DNA of 64,000 nucleotides from NCBI RefSeq assembly GCF_035046505.1, contig NC_089821.1:98650132-98714131 (forward strand), written 5' to 3'. A model generated the notes under the pieces. The model was not told where the DNA came from. It ran no database searches and worked only from the letters and a program-made list of their open reading frames with translations. Numbering within the stretch: the stretch's first letter is position 1; each line of letters begins with the position of its first letter. The DNA is from Tiliqua scincoides (lineage: Eukaryota > Chordata > Lepidosauria > Squamata > Scincidae). Of this stretch, positions 21,891 to 33,439 are shown in pieces. The translations under genes were made by a program, and so were the position numbers.

Positions 21891-22379
21891 TAACAACCCC
21901 CCCCCCCCAATCTGGAAACAGATCAGCCCTACACCTGGTTATATTCAGCAAGGAAGCCCTTCTTAGACCATATAATGTAAGGCAGCTTCCTATGTTCCTT
22001 GAAAAACTATTTGGAGGTACCGAATGACACATTTTGGACAAAAAACTATTTGGAGGTACTGAATGACACATTTTACAATATCGAAATGAAAAATGTTGGT
22101 TTTCTTTTTCCACTGAAGGAAAGGGTACAGTCTGAAGCTCTCTAAATATCCTCAAACTATGGTTACTTTGTGCTCCTGATCAGAATGTATCCTAGGAGGG
22201 CATATTTATTCTAGAGTGTAACATCTACTAACATTTGCACAATATAGGAAAAAACTTCTAACTTCAATTTTCAGTGGCAAAATTCATAACTGCAGAAATG
22301 CATCTCCAGTAGTGTAATTAATGGCAGAATCATCATACATTCACACACACACAAAAATAATTAATTTTGGCATTTCCTG

Positions 22380-22745
22380 GTTTATGCATGCTTGCTTTTA
22401 ATTGTTTCCATTCAGGAGGCCTTTTACTGCTATACAAAATATACATACAGCAATCATTTATTTTCCAGATGAAAATTAATCAATTAGACATGCAGAGTAG
22501 CAATAACTGAAGAGGGCTTTTTGACGGATAATTCTGACTTGTCATTTCCGTGTTTTGAACGGTTTGTCCCTAAAATACACACTGCAAGAAATGGTAACTA
22601 TCTTTATCATTAGCCTGAATGCTAATACCCTTCACAAATAATTACTATTTTGCACAGGCTATTTCTCTGCAAAGCTCATGAATTATCAAAGATCACATGC
22701 CCTCTAGTGGCAGACTACGGATTAGGAAAATCAACCTTTTGTTTT
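22380..22745. other. AT-rich unique stretch, candidate conserved non-coding element
   Basis: No repeat ends or open frame. Many homeodomain-like TAAT/ATTA cores are visible (AATTAATCAATTAGAC, GGATAATTCTGAC, ATCATTAGCC, AATAATTACTA, GGATTAGG). High TAAT density in unique DNA is common in vertebrate enhancers, but conservation cannot be tested here. Confidence 0.35.
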
Positions 22746-22759
22746 TCCTGTGTTTTGTT

Positions 22760-24920
22760 TTTTTTAAATGAAGCAAGACATTTTCAGCCTCCACTGAAAG
22801 TCTGACAGCACCCTACAACTTTTGGAAGAGAGAACCCTAGAGCTGTTCATGTTGTATGGAAGTCTTGGAAGGATGGCCTGGCAGGCATGGAGCCCTGGCA
22901 GAGCACATCTTTCTCCTACAATGTTTGAGAAGAGAGAATGTGAGGAGGAGAGGAAGGAAATAGTGTTAAAGTTTCTGCAAGAATCAGATGACTGGACATT
23001 ACAATACCCTCCAGAGTCCTGCGGGCAGCATTGCATCCAAATTCCAACAGTGCTGACACTGAGACACCTTTCCATGTGTCAGGGTTGTCATGGCCAGGTT
23101 ATCCCAGGTTATCCCAGAGAAGATATGTGCCAGGGAAGATATGTGCCAGTGTTGCCTGGCCTCTCATGTTTCTCCTCCCCCTTACATTAGATGGGCATAA
23201 GACACTGTGGTCATTGTGCTGGCACTGATGCAACGTCAACACAGTGTCTGAATAGAATTGGGCTGTAGGATTGCAAACCCTGAACCTATCTGGTCCAGAT
23301 GTTAAGTTTTTGCTAATTTTCTTTGATGGGATATACCAGTGCATTGTGATAACGAGGATTTTTTAAAAATATAGCAGTGTACAGCTGAGATTAACTATTA
23401 CAATTGACAATATTGCATTAAAAAACACAAATATCTGTCAGAGCTAAATGACAACTTTAACTGAAAGGTTACAAGCTTTCTATCAGTTCATCAAAGAGGA
23501 GCCTTGTCAACTGTTTATAATGCATGTAGCTTCCATTAGAACTCTGCAACGCTGATAAACAGCTTCATTGACTCCATTGGGAGATGTATTGCCTGTCATG
23601 GGTGAAACTTAGGAAAACAGTAATGAGAGTTCACATTTCAAGTGTCAGATGACAGCATCTGCAGGAGCAATGTCAAAAGGAGGCAAACAATATTTTTTGA
23701 GGGAGAGAGTTGAAGGGGTGTGAAAGAGTGATCACTCCTTGCAGTGTGTACAGTCAGCCCATTCTCGCCTGTGGCAAACGTGTTTTTCTGGGTAATGTAT
23801 TGTTCCAATAACCTGCAAAACTTATTTGACTAGAGGCAATACTGGGTAGAAATATGTGTGTACACTAAGAGAAATGGAGATGCTCTCTAACCACTCTCAG
23901 CTATCTTTGGGGGGACGGGACTAAGTTCTGTTGTCTGTCTCCCTACCTTTGTTTACAGCTAGGACAGGGATCTTAAAATTAAAAAAAAAAAAATGACTGT
24001 CCATAGTGAAATGTATGAATGGGGCAAACTATTGCTCTGTATAGAGACTGGAAACCATCAGATATGGTGCTGTGTGAGGGATGGCAGAGGGTAACATAGT
24101 ACCTTGTGGTGGTGACAGCATTCACCTCCCAGCTTCACTCTCTTGTGTTAGGCAAACTGGGGTTGGACTGAGAAAGGTAGCTTTCACTGCCATCAACCAA
24201 AACTAGGGAGTCCAGAGAGAAGAAGACTGTCTTGGGAAAACATGCCTTCCAGGCATCAGAGCCCCACCCCCAATCTTGGGTTTACCCCTGTCCCAATATG
24301 CAGCCTGGTTCTACACCTGTCTCTATGAAGTTCCACAGAATTAAATGGCACTTATTCCCAAGTACATGTGCATAGGATTGCAACCTTCATGACACATGAG
24401 AGACAGCTACTCTTATACCTCTGACATTGTGTGCATCCCACGATGCATCCCATTGAAGTCAACTGTAAAACCCTGTTCATTTTAATTGCACTAGATATCA
24501 ATTGGATAATAATGAAGTGCTCCAATTACCCAGTCTGTGCTGTAAACTTTTATTAAGCTTTTACTGAATTAAATTCATTATGCTATCTGTCTTTCTTATG
24601 AGATCTGCCATACTGTTAAAGTGTAAGATAGCCATTTGACTGGAAGCTTAACAGAGCTAAAGGACATAATCAATAATAAGTATGAAGTGTGCAGTTTTTA
24701 GATGGGATGGTGCTGGCATAAGTCACCCTTCTAAATGCTCTAAAATTCTCAAAGCGCCATGTACTGTGGGATTAGAAATCCTATTTATGAGCTATTCTAA
24801 AAAATGCACAACCATAGCTTGTCAAAGCCGGCACTTATCACCTTGCATTCCATAAAGAAAGTTTTGTAGCTACTCTATGGCAAGCAGGCAGTCCAAAGTT
24901 CTGCATATTGCACATGTGTT
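22760..24920. other. Gene-free stretch
   Basis: 23092-23150 holds short direct repeats (GTTATCCCAG twice, GATATGTGCCAG twice). 23385-23640 is unique-looking. No exon flanked by splice signals or RNA gene was found. Confidence 0.35.
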
Positions 24921-24933
24921 GATCTTCATCTAT

Positions 24934-25112
24934 GGCCCAAATCCTAACCAACTTTCCAGCACTGGCATAGTGGTGCCAATGGGACGTGTGCTGCATCCTG
25001 CAGTTGGGTGGCACTCGCAAGGGCCTCCTCAAAGTAAGGGAATGTTTGTTCCCTTACCTCAGAGCTGCATTGCCCTTATGTCAGTGCTGGAAAGTGGGTT
25101 AGGATTGCACCC
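24934..25112 (+). mobile_element. CAATCCTA-family MITE, 179 bp
   Basis: GGCCCAAATCCTAACC...GGTTAGGATTGCACCC, flanked by TAT on both sides. The core (GTGCTGCATCCTGCAGTTGG, GCCTCCTCAAAGTAAG, TTCCCTTACCTCAGAGCTGC) is nearly identical to 26061-26261, so the two are recent relatives. Confidence 0.85.
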
Positions 25113-25531
25113 TATGTATCTTCATGGGCAGCAATGTGATGCACATGCACCACTGCCCCTATATGGATTTGGGCAGTCACCTTTGACAATGCTTTCCATT
25201 TCTTAGTGGAGAGGGAGAAATGAAATCTGTAAACACACACACCAGTGAGTTACCACTTACCCACCTCCTCTTTCTGGAAATAAGTGCAAGGCCTACCTTT
25301 TTATGAAGAATGAGCAAGGGGGCTCCCCAATTTCTGATTTCTCCCTCCAGCTGCAGCCACTTCTACCATATCTCATATTGTTCCGCATCACACTGACCTT
25401 CAGAAGTAGCTTGAGGGAAGGAACAGAGAGGCTGCCACAGAAAGAGGGCAGAAAAGCCCATGCATGGAACTCCATTCATGTTCTTATCAAGCTTTTTTTC
25501 TAAATTCTGCTCAGGTTTGCTTTCATTGCAT

Positions 25532-26030
25532 CAACTAGATTGGCCAGGACCAACTAGAAGGGTTGCAAGACAATTTCGGATGGGTCCCCATTCATTTCAA
25601 TGTGTATTTTATTTTTAAAGATTAGACTTGATGCTACCATGGTATGTGACTGCATTTAGGAAATGTTGCAGATCTGTACTCTTTACTGGCTACTATGTAT
25701 ATGCTTTTAACAATGGTAGTCAATGGGACTTACTCCCAGTTAAGAGTGAGTAGGATTACAGCCTTTGGGGTGTTTGGGGAATTTTTTTAAACAGATCAGC
25801 AACTACTTAGGAGGGTTAGGAGGGTTCCTCTTTATTTTAAATAATTTTTTAAACTTATACTTATTGTAAATTTCTAATTTACTTAATTGATTTGATTTTG
25901 TTGTATGGGTACGTTAAAAATTTTCCTGCTTAATGATATCACTTCCAGCCATGACATCACTTCTGATGGGTCCCAACAGATTGTCATTCTAAAAAGTGTG
26001 TCCCAGTGCTAAGACGTTTGAGAACCACAG
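25532..26030 (+). mobile_element. hAT element related to CAGTGTTTCTCAAAC family
   Basis: The right end is GTTTGAGAACCACAG. The left end is decayed. A 7-of-8 duplication (CATTGCAT at 25524-25531, CATTACAT at 26031-26038) supports the limits. The interior matches 58488-58841 (GACTTGATGCTACCATGGTATGTGACTG split by changes; AATGATATCACTTCC; ATTGTCATTCTAAAAAGTG). Confidence 0.7.
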
Positions 26031-26060
26031 CATTACATGTTAAAATTTTTAATTGATTTA

Positions 26061-26261
26061 GGGCGCAATCCTAACCCCTTATGTCAATACTTTCCAGCAC
26101 TGGCATAGCAGTGCCAATGGGACATGTGCTGCATCCTGCAGTTGGGTGGCACTCACGGAGGCCTCCTCAAAGTAAGCGATTGTTTGTTCCCTTACCTCAG
26201 AGCTGCATTGCCCTTATTTCAGTGCTGGAAAGCACTGACATAAGGGGTTAGGATTGCACCC
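26061..26261 (+). mobile_element. CAATCCTA-family MITE, 201 bp, with long inverted ends
   Basis: GGGCGCAATCCTAACCCCTT and AAGGGGTTAGGATTGCACCC form a 20-bp inverted repeat with one mismatch, flanked by TTA and TTG. There is no coding capacity. It is the clearest representative of the medium-sized class. Confidence 0.9.
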
Positions 26262-26429
26262 TTGTATTTTAATATTGTTTTTATCCTCTAAGTAAACAAA
26301 CTCAGACTTGGAATAACAGGGAATGGGATGAGAAGTTAATACATAAATTCCCAAAGCAGCAAGAACTGCTGTGGCTTATCATTCTCATAATTGATCAACA
26401 ATACCAGAATAAGAGGTTTCACTTATCCT

Positions 26430-26938
26430 ATCCTTCCTGGCAGTGCCAGGTACAGTAGTGCTGAAATGGTTACCACTATATCCAGCAGGGCCAGGGAGCC
26501 CGCTAGAGGACTCCTTGGGGGAAGTGGACCTTTGTCCCTGAACTCCTAGTAATATCCCAGCCTGCTCAATGGGGCTTCTCGATTCATTGCCAGCTATTTC
26601 TCTGGTGCAGACTTGAGAATCCCCATGTCAGGCTTTCAAGTGAGAAGGGGGATAGGATTCAGTGGAGGAGGTCTCTGTTGGCCCCCACCTTCCTGTCCCA
26701 CCCTCCCCATCCCCTGAATGCCTTCCCCTGCCCCCAAAAGCCACACCTCCACCCCAGTGGTGCTACTTACCATTGTCAGCTCTTCACCAGTGTCCTCCCA
26801 GCACCAACTGGCGCTGGCCCAACACCAGGTCTCCCTCCTCGCCGGGTGCTGCAAATGCACTTTACAGCACATTTGCAACACCCAGAGCCAGTAGCAGGCA
26901 TGTATTGCCAGCACAACAGCCCATAGGATTGGGCGCTC
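26430..26938. mobile_element. Long CAATCCTA-family relative
   Basis: It ends CATAGGATTGGGCGC. The interior TATTTCTCTGG...GGGGGATAGGATTCAGTGG parallels 47190-47290. The left end is uncertain. Confidence 0.45.
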
Positions 26939-27145
26939 AGTCCCACCCATTTTCAGACATCAGCAACTTTTGACTTCTCAGTTTTCATACAGGTAATATC
27001 ACCCTTTTGATAACACAGCAGCAACCTAAAGAACTCATCTTTATGCCTTCTCAGGAGTCATGGATGTACTGATCCACTTGAGGAATTTATTTGGGATTTC
27101 TTTCTTTGGAAAGGATAATCTTTCTCCACATTGACTGTCCAATTA

Positions 27146-27326
27146 GGGGCACAATCCTTACCAATTTTCCAGCACCAAGGTAAGGGCAATGCAACTCTTA
27201 GGTAAGGGAACAAACATCCCCTTACCTTGAGGGAGGGCTCTGTGACTTCCCCCGAACTGCAGGATGTAGCACATGCCCCACTGGAACAGCTATGCCAGTG
27301 TTGAAAAGTCGGTTAGGATTGTGCCC
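27146..27326 (-). mobile_element. CAATCCTA-family MITE, ~181 bp
   Basis: GGGGCACAATCCTTACC...GGTTAGGATTGTGCCC, in inverse orientation to 24934-25112 (GGTAAGGGAACAAACATCCC, GCAGGATGTAGCACATGCC). Flanking bases are TTA and TAT. Confidence 0.82.
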
Positions 27327-27331
27327 TATAT

Positions 27332-27670
27332 TTTTTAGGGAGACCCTCTTGGGGGTTCTGCCACCATCAGACATTCAGCTGGTGGTGACCCAAGAGAGGG
27401 CTTACTCAGTGGTTTCCTCCACTCTTTGGAATTTCCTACCTTCAGAGATGAAATGGATGCCCTCTTTGTCAGTCTTCCAGCTTCACCTCAGGACACCTTT
27501 GTTCCAGCACACCTCTGCTGGCCCACTATGAGTGCCCCCCATGTTCAGTAATTGTCCCTTTTTAAAAATTGGTTTTAAAGTGTTTTATTGTGTTTTTATG
27601 GTTTTGTGTTTGTATCTAGATCCTGCAAGCTTCCTTGTGTGTTTAGAATCGGGGTAATCTTTTAAATAAA
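27332..27670 (+). mobile_element. L2 LINE 3' end fragment
   Basis: The frame reads RETLLGVLPPSDIQLV, then ERAYSVVSSTLWNFLPSEMK and SLSVFQLHLRTPLFQHTSAG before a stop. This is the conserved L2 C-terminus (AFSVVAPRLWNxLP...FKxxLKTxLF pattern). The TTTTAAAGTGTTTTATTGTG UTR follows. 5' truncated. Confidence 0.75.
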
Positions 27671-27679
27671 ATAAATGAA

Positions 27680-28355
27680 ATAGCCATGTTTGACCTATGA
27701 GGGCACATACGCATATGTCCTTCTGATATTAATATTTACCACATATTTGCCTTAAGGGTGTATTGCTGTGAGTGACAACCATGCTACAGGAAAGAATTCT
27801 CATATTACTGACAATGCTACAGTGGTAGAAGAGACTGTGCTGCCCCTGAGGTTCCGAAGGAAACATGTTTTAATTCTACTTTCCCATTAAAATCACTCAG
27901 AACATTTCAAGCCCTTTCACTTTTGCAGGCTTCACTGTTTCACCTCTGCTGACAGTGATATTTTTTGAAGAAGGAACAGAAGTAGAATTGTCACATCAAC
28001 CCTCTGTGTGCTGACCTCTGTAAAAGGGCTTTGCGAGCTCTCTCTCAACCACTGTTGTTGCTGGAATATCTAAAGTGTGAATTATGAAATCTGGCTCTCT
28101 TGAAGGCCATCACCTTTTACTACCTTTGGAAGGAATGGTAAATTAGTCTTGGAAAACTTTATTATGAGCAAGGCTGGTTCCCCCCCCCCCCCCGCCACTA
28201 AAGTCACTTCATGAGGGGAAGAGTCACTGTGTGCAAGTCTGCAAGAGGGACACTGAAAAGCCATCAAAGTCTTTGGAAAGTCATGCTTGATTTGAGAAGT
28301 TGATCATTTGATGACAAGTTCACACAACCATTCTCATCACTTGATGACTGCAAGC
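27680..28355. other. Gene-free stretch
   Basis: A C-run at 28178-28194. No exon, RNA gene or repeat ends were seen. Confidence 0.35.
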
Positions 28356-28359
28356 TCCA

Positions 28360-28521
28360 GCTTTCCAATGCCAGTGCAGTTGCAGTGCAACCATGAGGAA
28401 AGGGAACAAACATTCCCTTACCTGGAGAAGGCCTCCATGACAGCCCCCCTATTCCAGGTTGCAGTGCATGCACTGTTGGCACGGCTACACCAGCTTTGGA
28501 AAATTGGATAGGATTTGGCCC
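28360..28521 (-). mobile_element. CAATCCTA-family MITE, decayed
   Basis: The right end is TTGGATAGGATTTGGCCC. The core AGGGAACAAACATTCCCTTACC and GAGAAGGCCTCC match the family. The left end is degraded. Confidence 0.65.
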
Positions 28522-28649
28522 TGCATCATCAAGCTACATCACTGTTAGTTTCCAGACCCAATTCAAAGTTCATAATGGAATTTAAAGACTGGGGTATCTA
28601 CATCTCCTGCCATATGAACCTGCCAATTCATTCAAATCATCTTCAGAGG

Positions 28650-28760
28650 ACTTGCTTTGTTAATATAGTATTGTTACTAAGTGTTGTGATGGTTTCAGTG
28701 CAGCCACCTTGTAGACTGACTGATAGGAAAGTAAGGTATAAATATTTTTAAATAAATATT
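28650..28760 (+). mobile_element. L2-like 3' tail fragment
   Basis: GTGCAGCCACCTTGTAGACTG...GTAAGGTATAAATATTTTTAAATAAATA has the general form of L2/CR1-type 3' UTRs (AAGGCGGTATAAAT). No coding part. Confidence 0.4.
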
Positions 28761-28959
28761 CAGCTGTGATTTACTCTTAGCCACATAAACACTTTGGGTT
28801 CCTCTAAGAACCTTTGTATCTTCCTTTTCCAAGAGTAAATTGTACATTTTGTTTACACGGCAGGAACACCAAGACAATTTTCTGGCTAGGAGATGATGTA
28901 AAGCCTAAGCAATTAATAGAGTAGCTACTGTAATAGAGTAGCTACTGGTTAAATTAGCA

Positions 28960-29340
28960 AAATAACTCAGACTTGATAGCCTGAAGCTGAAATGAGAACA
29001 AAGTCTTCGGACCAAGACTGAGACAATAAATAATGTCTGAGTGGGACATTCCTGTCATATCTAAATGAAGACCAAGGATAATTTGTCTAAATTAATGGGA
29101 CATGCCCAACCTGCATATCATTTAGCTGCTAAAAAGTAAACAAATTCTCCCTCATAAATCAAGGAAATGAATATTTTTGCATCTTATTCATGCAGAGAGA
29201 TGACTAGTCACATTTTAGGCAGGAAAAGCCTTTTTCTGTGAGAGTCCCTTATGACTTTTGTAATTCAAGCTAGGTGACTATGATATTTTTCTCCCAGCGT
29301 TCATGCATACTTTACTATTATTTAAGTGATTTTAGACAGT
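28960..29340. other. AT-rich unique stretch, candidate conserved non-coding element
   Basis: No repeat ends or coding frame. It has phrases such as GACAATAAATAATGTCTGAG, ATGAAGACCAAGGATAATTT, CATATCATTTAGCTGC and AAAAGTAAACAAATTC. Same caution as for 22380-22745. Confidence 0.35.
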
Positions 29341-29905
29341 GCATTTAATTTGCACATGATTGTTTATAGATGTTAAGGGGAAAATGTCCCACATTTAACA
29401 GTTTTTTTCTCCATAACTTTGGGTATTCTGTTTTAACTAGCAGGGCATAGCCTTGCAAATATGAAGAAATGAAAGAAAACCTGCATGATTGTCCTTTCCT
29501 CATGACTTGAGTTGTCCTTGAGTTTCCTCATCACTCAGTTGTCCTTTCCTCATCACTGAGTATGCACAGTCTCTTTCCTTATGTTTAAGATTAAAAGAGT
29601 GGGACTTTAGGGAAGATAACATGGCATCTGGCCTCAGCCCCTGTCTTTAAAAATCAAGCACTGGCTATTGTGGCTAAACCACAGTTGATGTACTGATCCA
29701 GTTTGGATGGTTTTCCACTCCTTTTTGAAATGCTCTGATCTGCTTCTTGCCATAATTTCCTTTGACTGCACCATCCTCACCCATTCTTGGATATGGTCAA
29801 GGCAAGATACTCCATTTCTGTTTTCCAAAACAATCAGTTCTCCCCCTTAAGACAAGGAACAGAGTTTAGTTTGCTCAGTGAGAAGTGACAAGGCTACCAG
29901 GAACA
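29341..29905. other. Gene-free stretch
   Basis: 29500-29570 holds a local repeat of TTGTCCTTTCCTCATcACT-type phrases. No exon seen. Confidence 0.35.
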
Positions 29906-29907
29906 AA

Positions 29908-30510
29908 TGAACATAGGAAGCTACCTTATAGTGAGCCAGACCACTGGTCCATCTCATTCCATATAATCTATGGCAGTATTCTTCAACTAGGGAGTCATGA
30001 CACCTCATATGGGGGTTAGCAGATGGAGTTTTATTTACCCGTAGATGCCAGCCCATCTCTGAGCTAGGATAAATGAGCTGAGCACTGGTTGCAGCAGTTC
30101 AAGGCCTGCTGGGGCGCTCGCCTGCCAGTGCGGCTGCCAACGAGGCTGGCCATGCCATGCTACTGCAAACCCTGATGCCAGGCAACAGAACTTATTCTTT
30201 CAGATGTAAGCAATTGTCATTTTTGCAGCTGTTAATGATTAACATTGTTCCAGTGCAGTAGTGCCAAGTTGGCTTTTCAAAAACAAACAAGCAAACCAAC
30301 TGTGAACTCTCAGCAACCAGGAAGTTTGACCACTAAACTTCTGGGTTGTCATGTAGGTTGCCAGTCTCATACTTTTTTATTTGGCCCCCAAAAGGTTGAA
30401 GACCATTGATCTATGGTGACTGGCAACAGCTCTCAATGGTCTGAAGCAGAGGTATTTTCTACCATCTGCTGCCTGATCCTTTTACCTAGAAGCACCAATG
30501 AATTGAAGCT
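29908..30510 (-). mobile_element. tRNA-type SINE split by a hAT
   Basis: 29908-29973 is the reverse complement of the SINE 3' body (ACATAGGAAGCTACCTTATA, CCAGACCACTGGTCCATCT). It continues at about 30409-30510 (GTGACTGGCAACAGCTCTC and TCTGCTGCCTGATCCTTTTA). The break is the hAT at 29974-30408. Confidence 0.6.
29974..30408. mobile_element. Complete non-autonomous hAT, 435 bp, inside a SINE
   Basis: A perfect 8-bp duplication, ATCTATGG (29966-29973 and 30409-30416), brackets CAGTATTCTTCAACTAG...AAAGGTTGAAGACCATTG. No coding capacity. The interior includes GCCTGCTGGGGCGCTCGCC and a CAAGTTGG...AAACTTCTGG part. Confidence 0.92.
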
Positions 30511-30659
30511 GGCCCTTTCTTTATGGCAAACATGTTCTACCACTATTGGCTCATTACTGTTGTTGGAGAAAATGGAAGGCACACTTTTTGGTCTGATAGC
30601 TCTAATTCCAAATCTTCGGTAGCTAGTTCTAGTTTACTCTTCTATGTTCCTGTACTTCA

Positions 30660-31320
30660 GAATGCTTACCTGCTGGGATAAGAGGGACAGAAGAGCCAAG
30701 CCAATGGCAGTACTCTACCCTAAAATTTCTCAGTCACCTGCTTCATGTATACAAAGAACAAGCAATGCCTTTTTTTAAAAAAACTATTTTAGAAGATTTA
30801 TTCTCAATATACCTTCTTCAAAAGATTTTTTTCTGACTCCTACAAGAACAATGCCACTCATCAAGAAACTTTAAAAAAATCCACCACAATGACTTATTTA
30901 TAAGTTGCAATGATTGGAGAAGGACATTGTTTTCTAAAGGAATTCCTGCAGTGAAAAGAGAGAGAACTGATATTGCTAAGTCAGCCAAATTGTGCTGGAA
31001 TGTTATCCGCTGAAAGTCTTGCTCATTCCGTGTACTTTCTCAGTATGGCCAGAAAATAACGTGGAAGACAATGAAAGTGTTATCTCTTGAGATCTGTGGA
31101 ATCAGGACTTTACCCTTGAACAGAGTGGAATTACCTTTGCAATATGTTTCAAGAAATAATGACAATAAAAGGACAGGCCTGACATGGGTACGTAAGGCCA
31201 GTTTCTTCCCTTATAGTTTCCCTGTAAGGAAAACCACAGTTCCCACAATGCCTTGATTAACATAGAGATTAAATTTCCTTTTCCATTTGCTGTATTGCAT
31301 ACTGTACCACTTTGGGATTG
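30660..31320. other. Gene-free stretch
   Basis: Unique-looking, A-rich near 30775-30790. No exon or RNA gene found. Confidence 0.35.
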
Positions 31321-31324
31321 AATA

Positions 31325-32206
31325 CAGGCATGAGCCACTTAACAACTGTCCGCTTAACGACAGACTGCATATATGACGGTGGTCAAAGCACAATAAAGAT
31401 GCTCTTAATGAGGCAATCACGTCTCCCAGAGCCTGCGGCAGAGTGTCTGTTTACACAACAGAGAGGCTCTTAATGCAAAGAAGAGGCATTCTCTCTCCAG
31501 TAGCCTGTGCAGCCAACTACTTGGAAGGGAGTGTCTGTATACACAACAACGGTGATAGATTGGACTAAATGTTCACGGACAGCCCAATCCTGAGCTGCCT
31601 GCAGTGCCCAGACTCGGTGGCTCCGTGGAAGGCTGCTGCCGGACCCTGCGCCTCCCGCGCTACCATGGGAGGCACCTCGGGAGAAGTAATAATTCCCCGA
31701 GTAAGGGAAGCAGCCCCGCAATGGGGTTACCCTCTTTATCGCCAACCAAAAGGTCGGTGCTAAAGTAAAGGCGCTTGTGTAGGGCGTGCAGCCCTGCACG
31801 AGCGCCCTGGATTCTGCGGAGCAGAGCTCCACAGATCCGCCTCTCTCCTCCCCAACATGCCTCCCACCTGCCCCCTGGCACGCCTCCCGCCTGCCCCCAC
31901 CAGCCTCCCCCCTCTCCGGAACGCCTCCCCCATGTCCCCGGCCACACCCCTGCTTCCCGTTCCACAGCCTGGCGGGAGCCGCGAAACCCGGGGGACCCTG
32001 CATGCTAGCCCAGCTCTGGCCAGTGCTGGGCTAGCTCCGGCGGGAGGCTGGCAGTAAGCCCCGCAAACTTGCCTTACGGCATGTTTGTGACTGTGGTCCA
32101 TGTCACAGAGCCGTGCCATGGACCACAGGATTGGGCTCTTAATGACCTAATCAGATAACAATGGGGATCGGAAAACATATCCCTGGTGTTAAGTGGCGCG
32201 CACCTG
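31325..32206. mobile_element. Tigger-like element holding a long CAATCCTA element
   Basis: TA (31323-31324, 32207-32208) brackets CAGGCATGAGCCACTTAACA and its partner TGTTAAGTGGCGCGCACCTG. The inverted ends match at 17 of 20 positions. Without the nested 31581-32137 insert it is about 325 bp, a typical Tigger MITE size. Confidence 0.82.
31581..32137. mobile_element. Long GC-rich CAATCCTA element nested in Tigger-like element
   Basis: AGCCCAATCCTG...CAGGATTGGGCT forms a perfect 12-bp inverted end pair. The interior is very GC-rich with CpGs. It shares the lead phrase CAGCCCAATCCTGAGCTGCC with 36239. The frames of 100-177 codons here are on both strands at once and follow from GC content. Confidence 0.8.
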
Positions 32207-32370
32207 TATATAAAGGGGGAACTGGCCACTGTCAGCTTCTGTTCACGTAAACATCAAATGAGGTGTAAAGCCATGCCTGGACTATACTACTTAACATTGG
32301 AGGTGGAAGTTCCTGTGACTTAATGCAGAAAACACCCTGCATATTAACAATGACTTTAGAGAGCATGGTC

Positions 32371-32500
32371 TGCAGGTATATCAGATTACCACCTTGCTGA
32401 AACTACGCAGATCTAAACCTGGTCAGAAACTAGATGGGTGGCTGCCTGGGAGCTGTCTTGAGTTTCATGACAGAAGAAGGTGGAATATAAATGTGAATAC
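32371..32500 (+). mobile_element. Older 5S-derived SINE with a different tail
   Basis: GATTACCACCTTGCTGAAAC, GCAGATCTAAACCTGGTCAG, ACTAGATGGGTGGCTGCCTGG line up with the 5S rRNA body (A box to C box), strongly diverged. The tail AAGAAGGTGGAATATAAATG is of the L2-like type, unlike the tail of the 5S SINEs at 14918 and 48836. So two 5S-headed SINE families of different age appear to be present. Confidence 0.6.
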
Positions 32501-32769
32501 ATAACTAGATTTCAGGAATGTCTAACCTTCTTCCTGACATGCCAATTTAAAGTGGAGACACTTTATTTACATGGGGAAGCAATTCAACTGTGTGAGCTCC
32601 CAGTCTGAAGTGATACAGTCCAGGAACTAGGCTTAAGTGTCAGGCTTTGTAAGAGTGGAGCTATTAAGGTTGAGAGTGCTTAAGTCGATGGTGCTGTCAG
32701 TTTATTATTACCTGGGCACTAAAATTATGGGGAAATGGCTATCAACTTGAAGCCCTATTAAGCCACATG

Positions 32770-32905
32770 CATGATTGTTTGTTCTATAATATTTCCCTGT
32801 AGCCTGACTACAGCTGATGTAACATGCCATTTTTGATTTTCTCTGTAAATCATTTTGTGAACTTTTTTGTTGAAAAGTGATAGATAATATTAAAAATCCA
32901 CCAAC
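32770..32905 (+). mobile_element. L2-like 3' tail fragment
   Basis: GTAAATCATTTTGTGAAC, TTTTTTGTTGAAAAGTGATA, then ATAATATTAAAAATCC: the plus-strand form of the tail seen inverted at 2305-2420. Confidence 0.5.
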
Positions 32906-33435
32906 TAAAAAAAATTACAATAAATTGAACACGTACACTCACATCAAGAACAGCCTCAGCACCAATCCATCACAACCATGCCATACATGCAAACAATAAA
33001 CTCACTAAGCTATAATCCCAGTGATCAAAACAGCAGTAAAATATGACAATAAAAGCAGCAGACAGTAAAAGTGAAAAAGAACTGCATAGCAGCAGATGGC
33101 ATGAGAAAATTCGGCAGCATTAACCACCAGCCTTTCAAAACACAGACCTCTCACCGGCTGGTGAAATTGCCCTGGCAGGGAAGTGTGGAGAAGGGCAGGC
33201 TCCTGTTTCTTGCTTATGTTATTGTGCAAATAGGACAATTCTCTCTCCTGTCTCTTGGAATGAGGAGCAGCGTGCAGAAGACACATTTCTTACAGGAGAG
33301 GAGAAGAGAGCAGAAGAAGTAAAGGGCAAAGAAGTCCCTTTTAAAGTGATGTTTTTTCTGATATTTAATCGGAGGAGAGCAACTGTCTTGGTTCATCCCA
33401 ACACAGGATTTCTCCCAGTGGCTGTTTGCTGATGC
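32906..33435. other. Gene-free stretch
   Basis: 33100-33200 (AAACACAGACCTCTCACCGG) may be another inverted LINE tail. No exon with splice sites. Confidence 0.3.
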
Positions 33436-33439
33436 CTCT

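Noticed and set aside
31470-32119. Frames of up to 177 codons in a CpG-rich block
   Set aside because: They lie within the nested CAATCCTA element (31581-32137) and cross its borders into the Tigger-like element. The high GC explains the lack of stops.
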